A stretch of DNA of 64,000 nucleotides from Datnioides undecimradiatus. Lineage: Eukaryota > Chordata > Actinopteri > Lobotiformes > Datnioididae. Of the stretch, positions 41,001 through 55,245 are shown piece after piece. The stretch spans positions 3,584,173-3,648,172 of the forward strand of contig WARS01000015.1 of assembly GCA_008933995.1 (NCBI GenBank). The letters are read 5' to 3'. Numbering within the stretch: position 1 is the stretch's first letter; every line of letters starts with the position of its first letter. A model generated the notes under the pieces. The model saw only the letters and a program-made list of their open reading frames with translations, did no database searches and was not told the origin of the DNA. Both the position numbers and the translations under genes were made by a program.

Positions 41001-43244
41001 AAATGATCAAAACATTGGTGTATTTCAGCAATTTTATATCAATTAATTGATTAATGTATTATACTTTATAGTTATGATTTTATGTATGTGTAATTTAATT
41101 TACGTCTGCAAACCTCCCACGTGCATTTTTCTGTACAGTTACAGTATAAATATTCAGTATAGTGAGATAAATGATTCACACTGAAGTAAATCATGCTGCT
41201 TTGTCATGTATCAGTCTAAAACCATCATCCTATGCTTTGTAGGCCTGTATCAATACAGTTGGAGTGATAAGTTGCGCAACGAAACGCAAACAAACACAAT
41301 TGATTTAGTTCTCCTTTTCTCATTTTTAACTCTGATATTGCTGATTGCACTAGTTTCTCCAGTCAATCAGCTGATAATCACATGTCATGTTTATTGATCT
41401 GCATAGTGATTTATTTACTGCCCGGTGCCCGGGCACCCATGCGACTGATCAACGATTCTCGATGAAACCTCCTCACTCAGACACGTTTAAAAAAGACATC
41501 ACTCCACTGTGTTTTCTGTTTTCTGCACTGCGGTAATCATCGCTGGCTGATGAGAAATCTTACAATCTCTTTCTGGAATAGTTCTTATTGATTTTACACA
41601 GGAATAACACGATCAATAACTGTAGTTGCTGTGCACTCTGTTTGACCTTTAAACAAATAAACACTTGCTTCCCACTCCGCAGGCAGTTGTTTGGCACCAG
41701 TTGCAATTACATAAGTGAGTTTTACAGCTTTATATTGCGACTAATTCTTTTGTCTACTGGGTTTTCAACGCATTACATAAATTTCAGTTAACGCTACTGA
41801 GATTCATGAGCAGTTTTCTTGCTTAGCACTTCAATGATCTTAAACACTTACTACCAAAAACCAGCATGCTTTTGTGCACCTCATTCACATAACCTGAACA
41901 TCTTGAAAACTTTCGTCGTGACACTGGGAAAAAAAACCCAACTGGTATCTATTTTTCTCCCACTTCCTTTAGACAATAACAATGTACAATAACTCTTTTT
42001 TGTTTTTACCTTGATGTTGCCGCCTTTGGTTCAAGGACACAGCCATAAAACTCTGCTCCAACATCCCCTCTCCAGCGACCCCAGTGCTGAGATCAATGCA
42101 CTGGCTTCCTGTGACCCATAGACGTTTAAATTCACTTGCATGTTGCATATTTCACCTGACCCGCTATCTGTTTCCACGATCAGAGCAAAGCGTGGCTGTT
42201 TTTGTTTTCATGCACTTCATTCCTGGAACAATCTTGCAGAGAATCTGAGGCATCTGAAAATCTGAACTTCACAGTCCTTTAAATTAGGTCTCAGTATGTT
42301 TCTGTTCACCCCTTGTTATTAAGGTCTGGGCAACGCTCATTTGACCTGTAATACTTATGTATTTATATATTTGTTTACACTCTTTTAGATTCAATTGTCA
42401 TGTGCTTTTCATTTTTTTAATTTACTTTGCAGTATCTTTACATTCACACTCTTATCTATACATTTGCAAATGAGGCTGCTGAAATTGTTTGACCATAAAC
42501 GTAATTTGTCCGTTTTTATCTTAAGCATTTTGAATTGCCTGATGGTGCAAAACATATTCCACAAAACAAACCGCCTCGTCTTGCTGCTGAACTCTTCGCT
42601 GTTTCCTACTAATAGCACTAGTTTTATAATCATCTGCGGTTTGAGCAAGTCATCTGAAAAGTTGGGTCAGAGGTTCCACACGTACACGTCCCCTAACTTC
42701 CGGTGTGACATTTAGCCACACATGGTCTGGCTGCACCTGCAGGAAGTTAGATGCAGTCTAAGTCTGTGAATATTTGTCATATAGTGAAGCAAGTGATGAT
42801 TTATCCATCTGCGTGACAACATCACTGACAGTACATACTCTGAGTGTTGATGGTGACAGTCTGGATAAACTAATGCTGCAACGGACTGGAAGTCGTACAT
42901 CAAGTACCAGTGACAGACAGCGACACTGACTAATTTTCTGACAAACTGTGCCCTTCAGAGCAGCTGCATGGGCCAGGACTTGACCGATAAGCTCTCCTTG
43001 GCTCCATTAATGGAAACAAAAGTCCTCGTGTTTGTTGCATAAAGATATTATCTTAATCACGGATGTCTTATTGTGAGTATGTTCTGCCCAGGGGGAACAG
43101 ACACTGTCCCCTCTATGAAAGATGTTTGCTTTCAACATGAGTCTGCAGTTAACATATGCAGCTCTGATTAGGGTTTGACAGCATAAACTACGATACAGAA
43201 CACTGGGTTGAAGTTTAACTAAAGACAGTTTGCAAGGTAACCTG

Positions 43245-43805
43245 AGTTCATTTACTCAAGTAAATGTGCAAATGCAAAGGTGCTTTCACTTTAACTGAGC
43301 ATTTTAATTTTATGCATCTTTATACTTCACCTCCTCTCAGAGGGAAATATTTTACTTTTCACTCCACCTCATTTGTCTTACTAATTTCTTATGCCATTTA
43401 AAATTGCATATCTCCAGATTGGTGGTTTTGACTTTTTCTGATAAAATGAAGAAATGTTTACTTAGGGGTGGATTAAATTCTCCTACTTCTTAAGATTAAC
43501 AAATATATTTTAAACCCCTCTTGGATTAGCTGGAAAATGTGTTGTCACAAAGAAAATGGGGAGCTTTGCCTTTTATAGAGGTAAATACTTCTTAAAAACA
43601 GTTGTGTAAACTACCCAACAGGACATAAATATGTAAAAGTTACTGCATCATCTATCGCAGTAAAATGCAACATGCACATTTACCTGTAATGTAATCGAAA
43701 AACAATGATTGCAGAATGAAGACTTTAACCTATGATACTTTAAGTATCTTACCGATAATACGGACATAATTTCACTTAAGTATCTGAATACTGTCTTCAT
43801 CAGAC
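43245..43805 (+). repeat. Dispersed teleost repeat, family 3 copy
   Basis: CATTTACTCAAGTAAATG opens it near 43250, followed by TTATGCATCTTTATACTTCA, CAGAGGGAAATATTTTACTT and CACTCCACCTCATTTG. After a diverged middle come ATGATACTTTAAGTATCTTA and ATCTGAATACTGTCTTCATC. The order fits the full family 3 repeat. It lies in the intergenic region. Confidence 0.55.
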
Positions 43806-44164
43806 AAAAGCAGATTAAACATCTTCGGATAGAGATACAGATGGAATAGTAGATGAGGGTGTAGAGGAAAGCAGCTTCCAGCTGGTCTTTTCCTTAAAAA
43901 GGCCAAGGGGAAGGAGCAGGTTGAGCAGGATTTACTGAGGCAGGAGTCTTCTATTAAACCTGGTGATGGATGCCGGCATTAATAATTCAGCAGTCTCTCC
44001 AAAAACTACCAAAAAAAAAAATAGATCCTGCATTATTTAAGGGGCACACTGAATTAATTAGAAATATGAATTAATGATGAGATTATCCTGAGCATTCAAC
44101 TTAAATCCCTGGCAGTAGCACTCCAGCAATCAACAGACAAATCAGTTTTCACTGTAGATTTTAC

Positions 44165-44192
44165 ATGCGCGCGCGCACACACACTCACACAC

Positions 44193-44224
<32 letters not shown>
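44165..44224. repeat. (GC)n-(CA)n tract joined to a 28-nt poly(A)
   Basis: TGCGCGCGCGCACACAC is followed by broken CA repeats and then 28 adenines at 44197-44224. A poly(A) next to such a tract can mark the tail of a retroposed element, but no element body is recognisable to the left. Confidence 0.9.
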
Positions 44225-44228
<4 letters not shown>

Positions 44229-47200
44229 CTTGGACGACTGAGGCTGTGAAATCAGCGCCACAATGTAATTGCTATTCAGGCAGTGTCTCAATGTCGTTGC
44301 CGCAGCCTGGGGTAGTATTACCCGAGACCTACATCTTTCAGTCAACATAAAAAAATAATGATTCTTTCACTTCACAGTTTCATTTTATCCTTTGGACTCT
44401 GCGGCCTGTCGTTTCTCATCAAACACGTCTGACACAGTTTAGGATGTTTTGGTCAGTAGTTGCATTTCCTTGCCTGTGCTATCAGTGTCACACAAACACA
44501 TCCCTTTAATGGATAATAGATGTGTTTACTTAATTTCTTTATAAGTGGTGGGAAACCTTCTGCAAGGCACTGGGGATCTATATTAAGTACAGATTTCCTT
44601 GTGTTACCGGAGGATCTAATTTCACATTCCTGCACTCTATTAAAAGCAGGGTATGTAGATGTTCACAAAACAGGCATCACATCTGAGCTACTTTCACTAA
44701 CTAGTAGGGCTATAATAAGATACTTTACACTGTACAAAGTGTAAAAGCATAACAAAATGTGTAAGAACTGCAGATACTGGCTGATGCTAATGATTCAGAT
44801 GTGACGCGTGGTATCAAGTGGCTTCGTCACTGTCCTCATATCTGACTGTCTGAAATCTCCACCTCTTGTTTTATGTCTGCATTGACTCCTGTTTTGCGTT
44901 GCCAATGACTGCAGCGTGAATGATGAGTGACAACAAGACACAGAAGACTTGTAGAAAATACCTGTGCTGCCTAGCTGCGAGTCTGTGTTGGCCTTGTTGC
45001 CTCCAGGTGGTAGCCAGTCGCCCCAGCTTATATTTCTGAAGGTAAACTAAATAAACAACAAAATTTGAAATAATACTGCATGAAAAGACTGATTTTTGGC
45101 ATTTACAACACCTGCAAATCTCTTTACTTCCTCCAGTAAACAGCACAGCAAACAATATGATTTGTATGATACTTGCAGGAAAAGTTTACCAAAAGGCGCC
45201 AAAACCACAAACACAGCCGAGAGGTCCAGTGACTTGAATTCACCGAGGTCATGCTAGGCAGGGAATTAGCCTGTGTTAGCACTTAACTGTCACTCAAAGA
45301 AGTGCTACAGCATTAATATGCATAATTTAATAAGATTTTAAATGAGCAAGTTTTAGAAAAATGCCACCCCGTATCATTGCAATAAATGGATAAAATTAGC
45401 AACAAACCATTTTTTTGTACCAGGATATTTATCTCTGCTGTATATTTAGGACTTTAAACATGGTGGTTTATAGAGACTGACACACTTTTGGCTGCCTCAA
45501 AGAACTGCAGTTTTTGGCATTATGACATTAATTTTTCAGCTGTTTAATTTAAATACGTAATTTCCTGACTTTGAGGTTACTGATTCTTGCACACACACTT
45601 CCTTGTGATTAGAAATACCCTCTTTGAGTAACCTCCTTGTATAGCAGCAGTGTCAAAACCACAACAGTAATGCTATTACAAAACACTGCTGCAGCCCTAG
45701 TCCTGTCTGAGAAAAACAATGTGCCAAGAAAATTCTGATTACTTCACGTGTTGTAAAACCTATTTACGATGATGCCCTCCAATCCGAAATCAATTTATTG
45801 ACTTGAAAACATTCACCAATCCATAACCTATACTGCATTAATCTACTTTACGGGGAAGGATTTTCTTTCTGTGCTCGCTGAGGCGTTTGTTTGTTTTTGA
45901 ACACCATGTAACAAAAACTCATTCTGGTAATTGGGGTTTGTGTCTCTTTAGGAAATTGCAGGGTGTCAAATTGTTTAGCCAGGTTCAGAACACCAGCCCT
46001 TTGCTGATAATTATACATCGCTGAAAATCAGACACACACGTACATACACACACTCACTCACCCACATGCAGATATGCCCAAACAAATGGTAATACATACA
46101 CACACACAATGATTTTCTATGCTTAATTACCAACTTGATCGCCTTATTTTTGTTTTAAAAAATTGCTTTTACTGACTAGTTAAAGTCAGTGTTTTATTCT
46201 GAGCACTCACAGTCCAGTGTCTATGGGTGTCTGTGGCTTAATTAGACTGAAAGTGGTAAAAAAATGTATAGATTTGGAGTCAGCTGTCAAATGGCAGCTC
46301 AGTTGTGTCACCATCATCCATTCTGAGCATGCCCAGGAGAGCTGACCCACTTCATGGTGCAATTCGTCTCAGTGACATCCTCCTTCACTTCTGTCTTTTC
46401 CTGCCACCGCCACCATAAATAAATTCAGATGACCTCAAAAAGGAAAGAGAGTTCATTTCTGTGGTATTTTTCCCATCCGCGCTGACACAGTGACAGTGGA
46501 AATCAATAAAGATCAACAAGGATCAACACTGCTGTTTGTTTGACACAGTTAATGGGTAGTGCATCCCTGACTGGCGCTCGATTCAACTCAAATTCAATTA
46601 CATATATATTGTCTGCTGCAGTGTGAATGGGAAAAAGTGCACTGCTAACGTCAGGCTAGACAGCAAATTAGCTGCAGCACATTTGAACAGCACGTTAATG
46701 TAGCTCCAGGCTTGTTAACTTTGTCCATAGTCTGCTTTTCTTTACTTAAATACACAACTATCAACACATTGACCATTTTACTTGAGCCCTACAAAGACTG
46801 GATATCGGTGTTTATGCACTTAAATTGGGGGTGTAAACACTGAACAGCCTCTAGGATGACTTATCAGTGTGTCAAGCTGTATTTCATTTAATATTAGTAG
46901 ACACCCTACAGCCTGAGTGACACATAACTTTGCTGTATACTGTTGATGATGGAGTTGATGAAGTGGGCAGGCTTCTTTTTACTTCTGTTTAAGCTCTTTT
47001 TTCATTCTGCTGTCCCTTTCTGAGTGTACAACCAAAATAACAGACATTATTTCCATTTGTTTTAACATTGCAAAGACCTGCAATGGACAGAATTACTGCA
47101 GTGGGAATAAAAAGACGCCATAGTGTACACTTTCTCTTACGGGCCAACCTAATCTAAAATACTTGTCCTGACTCCCTGCAACATTAGCCATCAGCCGCGT

Positions 47201-50200
47201 GTTTCCCTGATATCAAATCACCCTCACTTGCAAGTACCTGAAATCTCAACTGAACTTCATTTTTTGAAGTGATTCAGATCTATTTCCCACCCAAATTATT
47301 ATTATTTTTTTTTTTTTTGATAGATTTGTAGCCCAAAGATACTGGAATCAGAAGCCATGGATGTGGGGACAGGCCCACAGAGGACACCAATGTACTGGGT
47401 CCAGTATTTTGTGCCAACTCCTGCTTCCAGGGATTCAATACTCAGACCTGAACCGCTTTAGCTCTAACCTTAGAGTTGTGTGAGCTGCTGCAATATGATG
47501 CAGGCTTGACTTGTTAAAGACCTCAACAATCCCTGTGGTGTGTGTGTGCAGATAAGCCATCGATTCCAAAAGTGGAGATTACTAGTAGTAGATGACAGTC
47601 GCGTTGGCAGTGAGGGGAGGCGGAGCAAGCTGAGCGTGGGTATTCGTGTGAGATTAGATGTCCTTGCGTATCAGAAGTCAGAAGGATAATCTCTATTAAA
47701 TGAAACAAAAGATAATCTTAGTTACAAGTAGAAGGGTGACATCTACTTACACTAATCTTAGTCATCCAGTACAAGCATATTTACTATCTGACTTAGAGAA
47801 AAAATCTGTAATGTCATTAAATGAGTGATACAAATGATCAAAACGTTAAGATGGGATAAGCACGGGTTAGTGTGATACCTTCCATTAGGAGACAATAAAT
47901 CACAAGCAGTTTACAACACAAACAAGGGCTCACGGAAAAATTGTTTTAAAAAAAAAAGAAAAAGATAGAATTGAACAAGGATGGTGTTTTAGAAAAATCC
48001 ATTTAGATTGAATAAAGGCACTGACAATTTCACGCTCAAGTCGAGAAGAGGTGCAAGTGTTGAAAGGCATGCAGACGATTAATCAACCTTAGGGCCAAAT
48101 TCAATTCCCTGCCGGCTGTTATGAAAGCAGACTAGACATATTGAAATTTCTGTGCAATCTCATTAGGTTAGCAGGGTGGAAGCATTTTATTCCTACATTC
48201 AAAGATACAGAGAATGAGGGGGAAGAAGATTGCCTTTGTTGTAGCCATATACAGAAAACATATTTTAGAAGATAAAAGAGTTTTTTTCTTATATGTGTGC
48301 CTGCAGCTTCGGCATCTTTCTCAGCATCATCCAAGGTCCAGTGATAGTCTTTATTGGAATTAACCGCAGCTGCTTTTTATTCCCTCTTCCAGGATGCACG
48401 AAGCACGAAGCAAGATCCAAATCCAGTCTCATTCAGCCTCAAGTTCAGTCATGAGACTTTCTGAAGTCACACTATATCTGTTTTGTCTTTAAGAATATAA
48501 ATATGCCAATTCGCACAGCCAAAAGGGTTAATGGCAAAATTATTCCCACCAAACATCTGATGATCTACCAGCTAATTTACAGGTGGTGACTGTCTAGAGA
48601 GATATGAATGTGAAAAAGAAACTCTCCATAAGCGTATAACAGCCGTTCTTTTTTGGGGGGGCAAGTAATGCCGTGAGCTGTGGCCTCATTAAGAGCAGGA
48701 ATTGAGCTCTATTTAGGGACAGACCGGTTATGTATGCATATCCCAAACAGCCTGAAAGAAGCTCAAAAAAATCCTCATTAAACAAAGGCAACTGATGCAG
48801 CAGGGGTGCACTGTAGCATCCGACCCTCAAAAGCTCGTATCTGCATATGAATAGTTGGCAAGATATACTCATTAGCATTTTAATGGGTTGAAATGGAAAA
48901 CATAAATAAACAAATATGCTTATTCAGACATACTGGACAAATCCTGTATGCAACGACTGCCACACTAAACCTCTGAATAGGCTGAGCATATGATAGAGGT
49001 TGAATTAATTCAAAGCCAGTGGGATTCAAGCTACAAGTAGTTAGCATCCTTATCCCCAGCAATGTAAATACAAACCTTTGAACCTTTGTTTTACATGTTT
49101 TTCTGTGCTGGTGATGTTGTCACGCTATAGGTGACGGCCACCATACAGTGTTTCCTGGAGACTGTGCAGCTAAATGCACAACAAATAAACCACAATAGAG
49201 AGCGCACAGCTACAACAAGCGTTGCGGTTCAGGGATTTGTTACTGCAGAGTGGAAACTCGCTTCATGCAAGTCAGCAAACACAAGGAGACTAGACAATGG
49301 AGTGAATGTGCATCAGAGAGGCAAAATGAGTGTAATGAATGACCGATTGTATTTCAGCTGTTGATGTTCTTTAAAGGAGGAAAAAAATAGCGGATGCACA
49401 ACTTCCTCATGTCAGCTGACACCAAGATCAACAGCAGTGGATACCCTATCTGGTATGTTGAGAAAACAACACTCTGCTGAAAAGGTCGCCAGGAAAAAAA
49501 CCCCTCAAAGTTCTCTGCTGTGGTGTGCGTAGGGGAGCAGAAGCACCACATATTAACTTTTTGCATAATTAATTGAACATATAGTGTTTGACAGACCGTT
49601 GTTTGACTTCTTTTGCTTCTTTATGATGTGGTCTTTGTAAAGTTCTTTGAGACTTTCACTGTATGTTTATGATAAGTAATTATAGTGAACCTGAAAATAC
49701 ACACACCCACACATTAAAAAAAAGAAAAAATACCATGTTTGTGTAATGCCATGTTTTATACAATGCAGGCCAAGATGTATTTAGTATTATGTTTCCTGTG
49801 CTGTGTTTATTCATCAGCCAGTCTATTGTCTCTATTATTTTTCCAGTAGTTGGCAGAAATCTGTGCAAATCTGTGAAAGAATTAAGCAGCATTACATCAT
49901 TCAGTTCATTTGAGTCTAGTGCATTGTTGTGGATGTGAGCATTGAGAGGTTATTTACTTCATAACAAAAACACTGTACATCTCAAGACGTTTACCCAGCA
50001 GTGCTGATATTCATCTTGATGCATGACCTTTTAAAGATTAAGAATCTCATCCGCAGTGGAGTAACGTACAATGCATAATGTTCTCAAAAGACACAAGTGC
50101 TTTCGATATATCCTCAGAAATATGGGTGAGATTCTCTTCACGAGCATATCTGTGACCTCAAAAAGGTTGAAGACAGTCTATAACAGCTGCTGTGGATTTC

Positions 50201-53143
50201 TCACAGCTGAGAGCTGCAGTTGAATCACCATGACACTGTGTTTGTGGATGCAATGGTTAACAATGAGGTAAAACTTCACTCTCTGTGGACTTAATGCCTC
50301 ATAATTCTCAGCGCCACACCCATGACCAGAAGCACTGTGTAATCAACATTTATCTTTGCTTCATCATCTTTGCACTCGCAGACACATATGCACGCTCGCT
50401 CAAATTAAAACAGATGGCATCCTCTCCCCTTCACACAGTACTCTGCAAATAACACCCAGAAACAAGAGAGTGCAGGAACAGAGGAACAACAGAGCAGAGG
50501 AAGGAAAACAAACCCGTGTTTCTCTGCACAGTTGTTATTGCGCACACAGGATGCTGTATCTACACAGCTCAGGTGGATTTCCTCGATACCTGCACAGTCA
50601 GGTATCTGTCAGCTGTTGGTTTAACTCTTTGCCTGGCACTGATAAACATCTTCACACCCCACAACAGGAGTTAGACAGTGACCCGTCTCCCCCCTCATTG
50701 CACAATCGAGCCCTCAAACACTTCCCCTCTGCCATGTGTAACCATTAATTTACTGCCCCTTGGGCTGCACTGTCTATGGCTATTGATCAAACAGAGCTCT
50801 CAGCGCTAATTTAGTGCCCATGATACATTCTGTCATGAGGAAGCAGGAAGCAAGTATTGATTAACGTACAGTTCTGCTTAGGGTGCTACTGCAGCACCGA
50901 TGTATGACAGGGGTCTAATTAACTTCCGAACCTCTTAGAGCACTGCATTGAGATTTGTCTGGCTCTGCTCTCTGACCACACTGAGCTGGTGTTACTGGTA
51001 GATGCGGTTCAGTTCCCAGTAAAGTCATATATTCTTTAGATATACATATGTACTGATGGTGGCAGCCGGCGGTTTAAACGACAGCACCGACTGAATCCCA
51101 CACTGATATATGCATATTCACACATACTATATGTACTTCCTCAGCAGTGGGAGACTGTGGCTGTCTAAAGGCAGCGCTGAAATGAATAAAAAGGGAGACA
51201 GCAGGCAGGAAGTGATGTGTTAATGGTAAAGCAGCTCCAGTCCAGTGCTTAAGATCAAAAATTTATATACAAACAACCTCTGTAATAAAATCACAAATGG
51301 AGTTATTAATAATCAAACTATTTAGAGACACACATACATCGATTTGATGAATTAATTTAAATTGAAATGGTCAATTTTGATTTATTTTACTTTTTCTCAA
51401 CTGTTTGCTGACTTTTTCTGAAAGCATACCTCATAGTCACTTACTCTACACAAGAATCCAAAAGCACACACACAAAAGGGAAAACTCCACAAATCTCCCC
51501 CTAATGTTATTCAGTCCCAAAATTATATTTTCTGTTCAAATGGCGTGCATACACCATCATTTGAAAGGACATTTCTAATAACCAGCTGAACACTGATGTG
51601 CTCATTGTAATACACTACAGCCGATGGCAAAACACTTTCATTTTGCTTGTGAAAGTCTTGTGCAGTGTAATTCTGTGGTTCTGTTGAAAAATACTTTTGT
51701 ACTGTAAACATATAAACTAAATATATGTTTTATTCTCAATATACTGTATACATCCCATCAAACGCAAAGTTGGATGTGGGAAGTGTTCAGCATGTTGCAG
51801 GTGTAAAATGACACCTTCTGACTCAGACCTCTGACATTACAGTCTCAGTACTGGAAAATGTTACCTGTGTAATGTGGCTCTTGTATTAGACACATGTATA
51901 TCTTGCTTTTCTTCTCATCACCCACTGGCTGAATCAGCAACTTTTTCATCACCTCTTCTGTCCTCAGTTTCTGTTGAAAACTTTATTCTGTCCACATGAG
52001 GAAAAGTCAAACTGATTGACTTTGACCTCAGGAATGGATTAATGCTTAGAAAAGAAAACAGTCTATCCTCTCAGACATGGTCAAGGGTCGCATTAAACTT
52101 GAGAAAAACTCATCTGACATATCTGAATATGCAAAATCACTTTTCCAAAATTAACTCTGTGATTGGACCATGTTGTTACATGTCTGTAAAAAGCAATTTA
52201 TAGTCAAAAGAAAAGAAACAACAGCCCCAGAGGCCTCCAATGTCCCTAATTTTGTAAAAAAATGTCACTGTGCAATATGTTTTTATTATACCATGAATGG
52301 AGGGACCAAAATACAATCAGCCTTTAAGTCCTACATTAACTAGTTTAAATGAAGAAAAGGATGGACACTGTTTCTTCGTGTCAACCTGCAATCAAACATC
52401 AGACATTTTTCCTTTACCGAAATATTTTGCGACCAAAACATTAAGAGATCTGCAACAAAATAACTTGATTTTATGTATGTGTTATGTGTATATGTTTTAT
52501 GCAGTTGAGTTACTAAAATATTGCGCACCGCGGCTCTCTTCCACTTTCCTGGTGCTATACTGCCACCCAGTGACCCTCTGAAGTAGCAATCCAGATATTT
52601 AATAAGGGTCACTCAGACACAGTGAGCAAAAATGAAGGCTTTTTATTTAACAAAATGTTAGACACCACAAATTACATAAATCACAACACACAACGTAATA
52701 TGATAATAAAAACATATAGTCATTCATATAAAAATTTAATAATCATCAGTTTGGTAAACGGATCATAGATTTGTAGGATTTTGTTAAACAAACAATGAGA
52801 CATGAGAAAACACATATTAGTCTTACAATGATAATAAAATAAGAGATATTAAAAATATATCATTTTGTATGATGTCGTCTTAGCATGTTCATGATTACAG
52901 TGTGTGAATGTGAGGCCTCTGCAGGTTTCACTGTGCTCACTAACTTACAGTGGAATAGCATAGAGCTGTAACAAATCACATAACAGCACTGAACTTTAAA
53001 ATGTGCTTTGTAAGATAATGAGAAGATATTTGAGGGGCAGTGGAGCAAAAGAGAGTCTGCGGGTTCTCATTCAGCCACAAATGGCAGAAGGTGACGTCAC
53101 TGAACAATAAGACTTGAGGCAGAGACAATCGGTTGAAACGTAC

Positions 53144-53238
53144 CCGTGGAGTCTGCAGGTGTGTCAGCACATCATCAAACATGTTTGCCAGACTCCTCTT
53201 TTTCAAATTACCCAGAACTTGTACATTTATAAAAATCA
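53144..53238 (-). other. Candidate isolated exon (unrecognised)
   Basis: On the minus strand, acceptor AAAACACTCAG and donor CCACGG|GTACGT bound 95 nt with one open frame. That frame has protein-like content: VLGNLKKRSLANMFDDVLTH, then LQTPR. I do not recognise a family, and no partner exon was found nearby. Chance is a serious alternative. Confidence 0.2.
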
Positions 53239-53710
53239 CTGAGTGTTTTTAAAAGCATAGTGGTGTTAATAGCCTATTAAAATTTGTATACTAATTCATA
53301 TTAAAAGTCCATATACTAAAAAGTGTAAACAAGGACCTATTATGTTGTAAAAGTGCTTCTAAATCATCCTTGCATGTTTAAACAGCCGATACAGTTTATA
53401 ACAAAATAATAATGCAGCTTACAACAACATATAAAGTATGGGACATCTTAAATAAACATTTTGGTTGTCGAATTAAACATAGTTGACCTAAAAAAAAATA
53501 AAAATCAGGCACTTGAGGCAGGTAACATTAAGTTCCATGAAACAGATTCATCTCTTAAGACCCAGGGTTTGGTTTGTCCATTCTGGGCTGCTGCAGAAAC
53601 ATTGCAGTGCAACACAGGGGACTCCATGATAACAGGTTGCTCCCTAAGCGGAACTCAAGGCCTCATTCTAAGCTATCAAACACACAGCAGTCATTTTATT
53701 CAGGTATAAA

Positions 53711-53744
53711 ATTAGTGTATGAAATTGTGTTTTCATACACTAAT
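53711..53744. repeat. Perfect 14-bp inverted repeat, 6-nt spacer
   Basis: ATTAGTGTATGAAA (53711-53724) and TTTCATACACTAAT (53731-53744) are exact reverse complements. It lies in the intergenic region, about 2.4 kb below the SLC6 stop. Confidence 0.8.
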
Positions 53745-54128
53745 GAAAACATGATTCTTAACATGATAATCTAATATATATCTGCCAATAGATTTAGTTA
53801 AATCCTACACGCTGAACCTTTAAATAGATATAAATAGATATTTAAATAGCTTAAATTGTTCCTTGCATTATTTCAAAATCATATTCAGATGTTTTCAGCC
53901 TTCATTATGGGTGATTCCTATGTTTCCAGGGTCCTATGTTCACCAGATTTTCTATGGCACGTAATGGGAACGTGACAATGGGCCCTGTGTTGCCAAGGTC
54001 CTAAAGTTTACAAGGTTAGAGTTTAGACCTGAACACAATAAGATGTTATTGTTAAGTTGATAGTTAATGAGCGTTTACAGAATGCTGAACTGGTGAACAA
54101 AGGAAACAGGAAACATAGACACACTCCC

Positions 54129-54134
54129 TTTATT
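54129..54134 (-). terminator. Candidate SLC6 polyadenylation signal (AATAAA)
   Basis: This is the first canonical AATAAA that I find on the minus strand below the SLC6 stop, about 2 kb away. No closer canonical signal was seen, so either the 3' UTR is long or a variant signal is used. Confidence 0.25.
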
Positions 54135-55245
54135 ACTGAGCCTGTGTTTAGTACTTTGGATTAAAGGCACTCATAAATTAGCTTTTTTGAAAAGGTATCT
54201 ACTGAGACAAAAAGGGCCCATAATGCACTATAGGGAACAGCTGTTTTACACACTGAGTGTATGAGTGTGATTTTTTTCCATTTACACACACCTCCTCTGG
54301 TCATTTCCAGTTGAGGTAGTTAGTCCACATGATATATTAACCCAAAGTGTACAACTGCAACACTCTTAGAATCTTACTTTAAACTTGCCTTGACTTGACT
54401 TGAAGGGTCAATCATTCAAAAAAAACATTACTGCACAATCTCAAAGTTAACGCTTGAGTTTAAATAAATTACGTTTCCACCAAAGTGAACTTACTGGCCT
54501 CTTTTTCTGTTAAGAAGTGTGAGATAAAGCAGTCAGTGATTAACTGCAGGTTTTGGGTAAGTAGAATATGAATCTCTGAATGGAGGGTTACCAGATTACC
54601 AGATAAGTGTTGCCCTCCTGAAGCTTATCTGCTCTCATTAGCCCAATTCATCTTTATATATGTGGATCAAAGGCACCAATTGTAATCCCTAAATCTTTTG
54701 ACAGTTGCCTGCTCCAAGATAGTTAAAAATAATCTCTCATGCATTACTGGAAAAATAAACTTATCCCATTCTCTAACCAGCAGAGATCAGGCTGAAATCC
54801 AAGCACTGATTCAACCTCATTTGAACCCGGTTTAACATTCACCTGTTGCCTTAATAACATCATTCACTAACCCACTACTGTCAATGGGGGAAGCTGAGCA
54901 CTGTTAAGACAGAGCATAGTTTGAGAGCAATTCACAAACTGAATAGCATATAAACCACTTCTGTCTGTAAGATATCTGTTCTCATTTGGACACCTCTGCT
55001 TATGTGTGCTCAAGGGTTTGACCTTTTTTTATGCTTTTCAGGCACTGGAAAGTTATGGAAATGTATGCTAAACACACTGACACAGCACTTATTGTCAGTG
55101 TTTGCATCTCACTTCTTTTCAGGTTCGGATGTCGCAGTTTGAAGGTGGCTGGATCCTCTGAAGGGTCGCAACCGTTTCTGGGTACTGAACCTGTTCCTCC
55201 TACAAAAATGAGTCTACTCTACCACAGCCTCAAAACTACTCTCAG

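Noticed and set aside
44914..45042. Short Cys-rich plus-strand frame starting MMSDNKTQKTCRKYLCC
   Set aside because: Looks protein-like at first, but it ends after about 39 codons, has only weak donor options and no recognised relative.
50356..50748. 130-codon plus-strand open frame
   Set aside because: No family motif, no flanking exons, and composition typical of random translation.
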